Shown here: one piece after another, positions 17,001-20,109 of the stretch | How positions within the stretch are numbered: the stretch's first letter is position 1 | Layout: each line of letters starts with the position of its first letter | Assembly (NCBI GenBank): GCA_964504335.1 | Contig: CAZDET010000078.1 | Location: forward strand, 1-20,109 | DNA length: 20,109 bases | Origin: CAZDET01 sp964504335 | Lineage (GTDB): Bacteria > Bacteroidota > Bacteroidia > Chitinophagales > Saprospiraceae | Reading direction: 5' to 3' | Translations under genes and position numbers: made by a program | The notes under the pieces: generated by a model | What the model was told of the DNA's origin: nothing | Databases searched by the model: none | What the model saw: only the letters and a program-made list of their open reading frames with translations

Positions 17001-17209
17001 GTCGCAATCCAAAGAAACCCTTCCGCATCCTGGCGAATGCTGAACACATTGCGGTGGCTCAGGCCATCGCTGAAGTCGAGTACGTCCACTTCCCGCTCCA
17101 CTCGCTGAGCCCCCACCCCCGCGGTAATCAGCAGGAAGCCGAGGAGCGGGAACGCCCTCCAACTCGCGGCTATGCGCCACTTCCGGATACAGCAGGAAAG
17201 GAATACCAT
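14036..17209 (-). CDS. Propeller/Y_Y_Y sensor fused to a class III adenylate cyclase, membrane receptor
   Basis: This 1057-residue one-pass receptor is predicted to sense a periplasmic signal and make a cyclic nucleotide in the cytoplasm. A signal peptide (about 10-35, ending in VGAQ) is followed by repeated two-component-regulator propeller blades (GFLWIATFNGLNRFDGYRFE at 64-83, then DIWIGG, TIWVASDFG, DLWFGY, TLWVGTLDNGLYRED, KLYVATGNGLQ, CLWLSTDYGLCRY, RLYFGGLNGVNAFYP to about 655). A Y_Y_Y domain (about 700-785, with YSYLLKGYDQAW and PPGNYTLRVRG), a membrane helix (about 789-807) and a coiled coil (812-845) precede the cyclase domain (866-1045). Metal-binding D875 and D919, base-recognition K915 and D988, and N995 and R999 are all present, the ATP-type set. 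The ATG at 17209 lies behind a full TTTG-N19-TATTTTTG promoter. It is divergent from the HD-PycTM gene. Confidence 0.92.
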   Translation of the reverse strand: MVFLSCCIRKWRIAASWRAFPLLGFLLITAGVGAQRVEREVDVLDFSDGLSHRNVFSIRQDAEGFLWIATFNGLNRFDGYRFEQYRQRPPFSERETDFTNGIAFDEQGRMWVGSPDFLTVMEADGEAMQSIKIKEGPIERRSSLVPTNMQPYGQFVWLTTQEERSGAIALQLLTPSGALQEVLLLPGQYAQRPLLLFDSVLYLGYYEHLLYRLDPQTGLLLGRDSLPTVEDQTTRVVDLQSANGKLWVLMSDGRLFFRGAGDNDFEELPLELSLEATQELQTLYVSEEEDIWIGGLGLLWQYDQLEKRLIDHDALVRQVVRNTCNYRQIYRDLSGTIWVASDFGAIRIAQSDRLFDHYLAGGSEYCSNVQCSVRGITEDDAGNIYISYYNSIHVLDPAQNSVRPLFPSNDYFNYPFGIAYDAGKLYTGNGLSIDLETLRTDTLFRHPPKDLGAVTKGPDGDLWFGYQHYLYRYDPERRQLRVHDSAAGPWQPDMGAISYLYFQDRTLWVGTLDNGLYREDLDTGTRIHYHRKKGSPAKLAHPQINAILGDGAGKLYVATGNGLQILDTATNAIRTLGEAHQLPNLFINGILSEGDSCLWLSTDYGLCRYSLATDQCLNFFTADGLSSNEFNRISFFQARDGRLYFGGLNGVNAFYPSERYLAHKAERRTMPLLLTGFSYLDGRTDSLHQLLIPADEDAFEVELSHLARVFMVEFTLADYRSGNQNLYSYLLKGYDQAWSEEQMEPLVRFNDIPPGNYTLRVRGRSVGQPWSPDELAIPIHIRQPYYQSFWFWLGIAGVGLLLLLALFRYRIYLAERRQQALELEVARRTRELEAEKQKSEELLLNILPAETAEELKLKGFARAQRYNHITVLFSDFKNFTRISEQLQPEELVAEIDYHFCAFDDIIDRHGLEKIKTIGDAYLCIGGLDGDGPSGALRAVAAALDIQAFMDRSARERIERGQPVFEARIGLHTGPVIAGVVGTRKFAYDIWGETVNIASRMETVSPVGRVNISGHTYQLVAEQFEAEPYGNFEEHRTRLSMYLVIPSKGAAFAAQRKP

Positions 17210-17258
17210 CGGGTGATTAATTCTGTAGAAGTTTTAGGGATGATTAATTTCCGACTTT

Positions 17259-17289
17259 CAAAAATAAGGAATTGTCAAGGAGGATCAAA
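17259..17289 (-). promoter_or_regulatory. Bacteroidota promoter of the cyclase gene
   Basis: On the - strand TTTG (17286-17289) is followed by exactly 19 nt and then TATTTTTG (17259-17266), matching the TTTG-N19/21-TAnnTTTG consensus. The -7 box lies 50 nt before the ATG of the sensor-cyclase gene. Confidence 0.75.
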
Positions 17290-17326
17290 CGACAAGTGCA
17301 TACCAAGTCGGAGCGGACAAAATTTG

Positions 17327-17334
17327 TAGCTTTG
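17327..17334 (+). promoter_or_regulatory. Candidate -7 element of the HD-PycTM gene
   Basis: TAGCTTTG fits TAnnTTTG and lies 49 nt before the chosen ATG at 17383. No TTTG is found at the -33 position. Its position argues against the TTG at 17353 as the start, since that would leave an almost absent leader. The two divergent -7 boxes are about 60 bp apart, so a single regulator could control both genes. Confidence 0.5.
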
Positions 17335-17382
17335 TAGGCCCGATCAAACCGCTTGCGGTATCGTAGGAAGTTTTGTCTATTA

Positions 17383-18663
17383 ATGTGCGGTATGGAAACC
17401 ACGAACCAGTCGATCGATCTGTTAAATGCAGCCGAAGCTTACGCCGAAACCTTCATTCGCGAACAGATCAGCGATGACTATGTCTTTCACAATCTACAAC
17501 ATACCTGCGCCGTGGTCCAGGCCGCCCTTCAGCTGGCCGATCACTACGAACTAAAAGACGAAGAGCACCAGGCCGTCGTCATCGCTGCCTGGTTTCACGA
17601 TCTGGGCTACGACCAGGGCTACGACACCCACGAGCAGCGCAGTGCCGAGTATGCAGCAGCCTTTTTAGTCGATCAGGGGGCCTCCAAGGAAATGATCGAA
17701 AATGTGCGCCGGGCCATCCTGGCCACCCGGATCCCGCAGGAGCCGACCAGCCTGATCGAAAAAATCGTCTGCGATGCCGATCTCTCCCACCTGGGCAATG
17801 CTTTTTACTGGGATCGCTGTGGACGGATACGCCAGGAAATGGCCCTCACGCGCAACCTCATCTTGTCGGATCAGGAGTGGGTAGACCTGGAAATCGACTT
17901 CATGCTGCGCCACCACTACTTCACGGAGGCCGCCCAGGAACAGTATGGCGAAGAGAAAGAAAAGCACGTTCGGCAGCTCCTGAAGCAGAAAAGGCGGCTA
18001 CATCCCGATCAGAGCCCGCAGGACCTGGTCGAATTGAAGGAAGATCAAAGTACCAAGCAGAAGAAAAAAAAGAAGAAAAAGAAAAAGGGGCTGGCCAACG
18101 ACCCCCACGCCGAAATCAAGCAGCTCAACCTCGGCCGGGGCGTAGAAACCATGTACCGCACCACCTACCGCACGCACGTCAACCTGAGCAGCATCGCCGA
18201 CAACAAGGCCAACATCATGCTCAGTATCAACGCCATCATCATTTCGATCGTCGTGTCGAGCATGGTACCCCGCCTGAACGATGAGCCGTACCTGGCAGCC
18301 CCGACCTTCATCCTTATTTCCGTGTGCCTGGTGTCGTTGGTCTTCGCCATTCTATCCACTCGCCCAAAGGTCACCGAAGGCCGCTTCACCCGCGAAGACA
18401 TCGAACAGAAGCGCTCCAACCTGCTCTTCTTCGGGAATTTCTACAAGATGGACCTCGACGATTTCCACTGGGGCATGATGGAAATGATCAAGGACAGCGA
18501 CTTTCTGTACAGCTCCATGACCCGAGATCTGTACTATCTGGGAGTCGTGCTGGCCAAGAAATATCAGTTTCTGCGCATCTGCTACAGCATTTTTATGTTT
18601 GGGCTGATCCTGGCGGTGTTTGCCTATGTGATCGCCTTCTACATCGGCAACCAACCCTCCTAG
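17383..18663 (+). CDS. HD phosphohydrolase fused to Pycsar effector (PycTM) membrane domain
   Basis: The 426-residue protein has two parts. Residues about 14-200 form a metal-dependent HD phosphohydrolase: histidines 36/40 (FHNLQHT), H72-D73 (AAWFHDLGYD) and D131/D133 (CDADLSHLG) make a complete metal site. A linker with nine consecutive lysines (227-235) leads to a PycTM/DUF5706 domain (about 255-426) with the family signature HVNLSSIADNKANIMLSINA and three predicted membrane helices (about 278-296, 306-325, 396-422). In Pycsar systems this domain responds to cyclic pyrimidine nucleotides and damages the inner membrane. Here the HD part might degrade a nucleotide signal; that is inference. 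A TTG at 17353 is in frame, but ATG 17383 (AGGAAG 12 nt upstream) or ATG 17392 is more likely. The GNAT gene begins 4 nt after its stop. Confidence 0.88.
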   Translation: MCGMETTNQSIDLLNAAEAYAETFIREQISDDYVFHNLQHTCAVVQAALQLADHYELKDEEHQAVVIAAWFHDLGYDQGYDTHEQRSAEYAAAFLVDQGASKEMIENVRRAILATRIPQEPTSLIEKIVCDADLSHLGNAFYWDRCGRIRQEMALTRNLILSDQEWVDLEIDFMLRHHYFTEAAQEQYGEEKEKHVRQLLKQKRRLHPDQSPQDLVELKEDQSTKQKKKKKKKKKGLANDPHAEIKQLNLGRGVETMYRTTYRTHVNLSSIADNKANIMLSINAIIISIVVSSMVPRLNDEPYLAAPTFILISVCLVSLVFAILSTRPKVTEGRFTREDIEQKRSNLLFFGNFYKMDLDDFHWGMMEMIKDSDFLYSSMTRDLYYLGVVLAKKYQFLRICYSIFMFGLILAVFAYVIAFYIGNQPS

Positions 18664-18667
18664 CCAC

Positions 18668-19219
18668 GTGATCACCTATCGCCCCGCCCGGACCGATGCC
18701 GACCTGCTGGCCATTTTGGAGCTTCAATCCCGGAACCTTCCCGAAGCCATCACGGATGCCGAGCTACAATCGCAGGGCTTTCTCACCGTGCGGCACGACC
18801 TCGACACGCTGCGCGCCATGAACGAGCCGCACGGCCACACGCAGGCCTGGGACGGCCCCCAATTAGCCGGATACGCCCTGGCTATGGACCCGGGCATGCG
18901 CGCGCGCACGCCCATCCTGCGCCCCTTCTTCGAGCGGCTGGATGCACTGGACTACCAAGGACGGCCGCTGGCCGAAACCCCCTACGCCCTCATGGGGCAG
19001 GTGGCAGTAGCCAAGCCCTACCGGGGCCGGGGCGTCTTCGCCGGCCTCTACCGCGACCTGGAAGCCCGCCTGGCAGCTGCCTACCGGTTGCTCATCACCG
19101 AAATCTCCACGCGCAACCCGCGCTCGCTGCGCGCCCACGAAAAAATCGGCTACCCGGAATGGGTCCGCTTCACCGCCCCGGATGGCGAGGTGTGGGTGAT
19201 CGTGAAGAAGGAATTGTAA
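18668..19219 (+). CDS. GNAT family N-acetyltransferase
   Basis: The 183-residue protein is a predicted acetyl-CoA-dependent acetyltransferase of unknown substrate. The acetyl-CoA-binding motif A is MGQVAVAKPYRGRGVFAGLY (109-128), with the pyrophosphate loop YRGRGV, followed by a typical late segment TEISTRNPRSLRAHEKIGY (144-162). It starts with GTG at 18668, 4 nt after the stop of the HD-PycTM gene, so the two are very likely co-transcribed. Whether it works with that protein is unknown; tight spacing alone is weak evidence in this gene-dense stretch. Confidence 0.87.
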   Translation: MITYRPARTDADLLAILELQSRNLPEAITDAELQSQGFLTVRHDLDTLRAMNEPHGHTQAWDGPQLAGYALAMDPGMRARTPILRPFFERLDALDYQGRPLAETPYALMGQVAVAKPYRGRGVFAGLYRDLEARLAAAYRLLITEISTRNPRSLRAHEKIGYPEWVRFTAPDGEVWVIVKKEL

Positions 19220-19235
19220 CCCCCCTCCAAATCCT

Positions 19236-19370
19236 GGTGCCCAAAAAGGGCAATCTATCAGCGTTGAAGAACTGGACAAACGCTCCAAGGAATGGCTGAA
19301 ACGTACCAAGTAGTTATTTCGGAGTCCGCCGAGCGAGACCTGGAAGGTATTTACTGGAAGGGCACTTCTG
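19236..19370 (+). pseudogene. Remnant of a toxin-antitoxin pair (RelE/ParE-like toxin head, antitoxin tail)
   Basis: Two overlapping frames look like the junction of a type II toxin-antitoxin operon. In one, an open frame without a start reads SISVEELDKRSKEWLKRTK and stops at 19311-19313, like an antitoxin C-terminus. In the other, an ATG at 19292 opens AETYQVVISESAERDLEGIY, a typical RelE/ParE-toxin N-terminus; after about residue 22 the resemblance ends and the frame drifts on to 19486 into the opposite-strand gene. The 20-nt overlap is the usual antitoxin-toxin arrangement. Both genes are truncated, so this should be non-functional. Recognition rests on short stretches. Confidence 0.5.
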
Positions 19371-19423
19371 CTGCCCTATTATGGGGCTACTCTATCGGTA
19401 GCACGCCATTTTGGGTGGTCATT

Positions 19424-20109
19424 TTACTCCCCGACCAACTGACGAACCAATTCAAAGTCCGAATGAGTGATGCCTGCAGCCTCTAAGGCCTTCAAATCTT
19501 CTAGAAATACTTCCGTCCATGTTTGGTCTGCATCGTAAGGCTGTCCTTTCAGCTGTAAATAGATGGGCTCTGCTTCTGTAAATCGATCTTGGAGAACGAG
19601 CGCCGTTACCAGGTTGGAAGTGATCCAAGTTTGATTCGGAGCTATCTCCAAACCGCGGCGGGCGGCAGTCTCCGCGCCTGAATAGTTGCTGGCAAAGAGA
19701 TCGTACCAAGATAGGCTTCCCAGGTTTTGGGATAAGAAAGACCGAATGCGCGGGTTGTCTGGATGTTGTAGCAAGGCCTTTTCCCAAATGGCCACCACTT
19801 TTTCCTGTGGCTCCGCTTTGTCGGCATCTTTCGTTTGAGCCTCTACAACCTCTACCAGTGCACTGGTACGTTGGGACCATTCCCATGTGATGGGATCAGC
19901 AGCTTCTAATCCAATTGAACGCACTACAAAATCCGAGATGTAATTTGCCAGAGGAACCTGCGGATACTTATCCGCGATTTTTAGTGCATCCCTAAACAGC
20001 TCTAGTGCTTCCTCGGATTTATTTTCTTGCTGTTTCAACAGGGCTAGCAGAAAACTTGAACGGGCAACCTCAATTTCGTACACAGCGGGATTGGTTTTGG
20101 CCAGGCGCT
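19424..20109 (-). CDS. TPR-repeat protein, C-terminal part (runs off the window)
   Basis: The C-terminal 228 or so codons of a larger protein. The frame is open to the right edge, beginning RLAKTNPAVYEIEVARSSF, which is the middle of a TPR-type array, so a GTG at 20083 should not be taken as the start. TPR-like helix pairs are visible: NKSEEALELFRDALKIADKY, the SGAETAARRGLEIAPNQTWI segment, and then NLVTALVLQDRFTEAEPIYL. Such C-termini occur in TPR/CHAT or signalling scaffold proteins of Bacteroidota, but the N-terminal part that would decide is outside. It ends at 19424, overlapped by the drifted frame of the toxin remnant. Confidence 0.75.
   Translation of the reverse strand, partial: RLAKTNPAVYEIEVARSSFLLALLKQQENKSEEALELFRDALKIADKYPQVPLANYISDFVVRSIGLEAADPITWEWSQRTSALVEVVEAQTKDADKAEPQEKVVAIWEKALLQHPDNPRIRSFLSQNLGSLSWYDLFASNYSGAETAARRGLEIAPNQTWITSNLVTALVLQDRFTEAEPIYLQLKGQPYDADQTWTEVFLEDLKALEAAGITHSDFELVRQLVGE

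Noticed and set aside
14036..17209. Calling the cyclase a PycC and the locus a standard Pycsar system
   Set aside because: The cyclase has adenine-type specificity residues and a large sensor domain, the genes are divergent rather than co-transcribed, and no other defence genes are near. It is kept only as a hypothesis.
20060..20083. GTG at 20083 as the start of the TPR protein
   Set aside because: The frame stays open to the window edge with TPR-like residues before that codon, so the true start is outside.

Overview
The window looks like a draft chromosomal contig of a free-living Bacteroidota, probably close to the Saprospiria/Lewinella lineage (the phylum is well supported, the class is inference). 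Evidence for the phylum: a secreted protein ending in the gliding-motility/type IX secretion (T9SS) type-B C-terminal domain; TAnnTTTG-type -7 promoter elements in front of several genes; a mitochondrial-type aconitase; an ATP synthase cluster B-E-F-H-A-G that lacks the beta and epsilon genes; and ligand-sensor proteins built from two-component-regulator propellers plus a Y_Y_Y domain. Coding DNA is fairly GC-rich, so long antisense open frames are common. A run of 100 N (6249-6348) marks an assembly gap.

Layout. 1-2490: aconitase (+), a TCA-cycle enzyme, with a promoter element and a textbook intrinsic terminator. 2650-5130 (-): a large secreted protein with an N-terminal propeller-like region, six 47-residue tandem repeats and a T9SS C-terminal domain. 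5297-10758 (-): the F-type ATP synthase operon atpB-atpE-atpF-atpH-atpA-(gap)-atpG, with a GC-rich hairpin between atpE and atpF and a candidate promoter before atpB. 11018-13849: unrelated single genes, namely a retropepsin-like periplasmic aspartyl protease (-), a tocopherol-cyclase-family protein (+), a 69-residue two-helix membrane protein (-) and a YkvA/DUF1232 membrane protein (+).

14036-19219 is the most interesting part. A 1057-residue transmembrane receptor (-) joins a periplasmic propeller/Y_Y_Y sensor to a cytoplasmic class III nucleotide cyclase with all catalytic residues and ATP-type specificity residues. It is transcribed divergently, across about 170 bp, from an HD phosphohydrolase fused to a PycTM (DUF5706) domain, the membrane effector domain of the Pycsar anti-phage systems. 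A GNAT acetyltransferase follows 4 nt behind the HD-PycTM gene. The arrangement suggests a cyclic-nucleotide circuit: sensor-cyclase, and a membrane protein that could both bind and degrade the signal. That link is inference from position and domain content.

19236-19370 holds what appears to be a decayed toxin-antitoxin pair (tail of an antitoxin overlapping the head of a RelE/ParE-like toxin). The window ends inside a TPR-like protein (-) that runs off the right edge. No rRNA, tRNA, CRISPR array, transposase or phage gene was seen.
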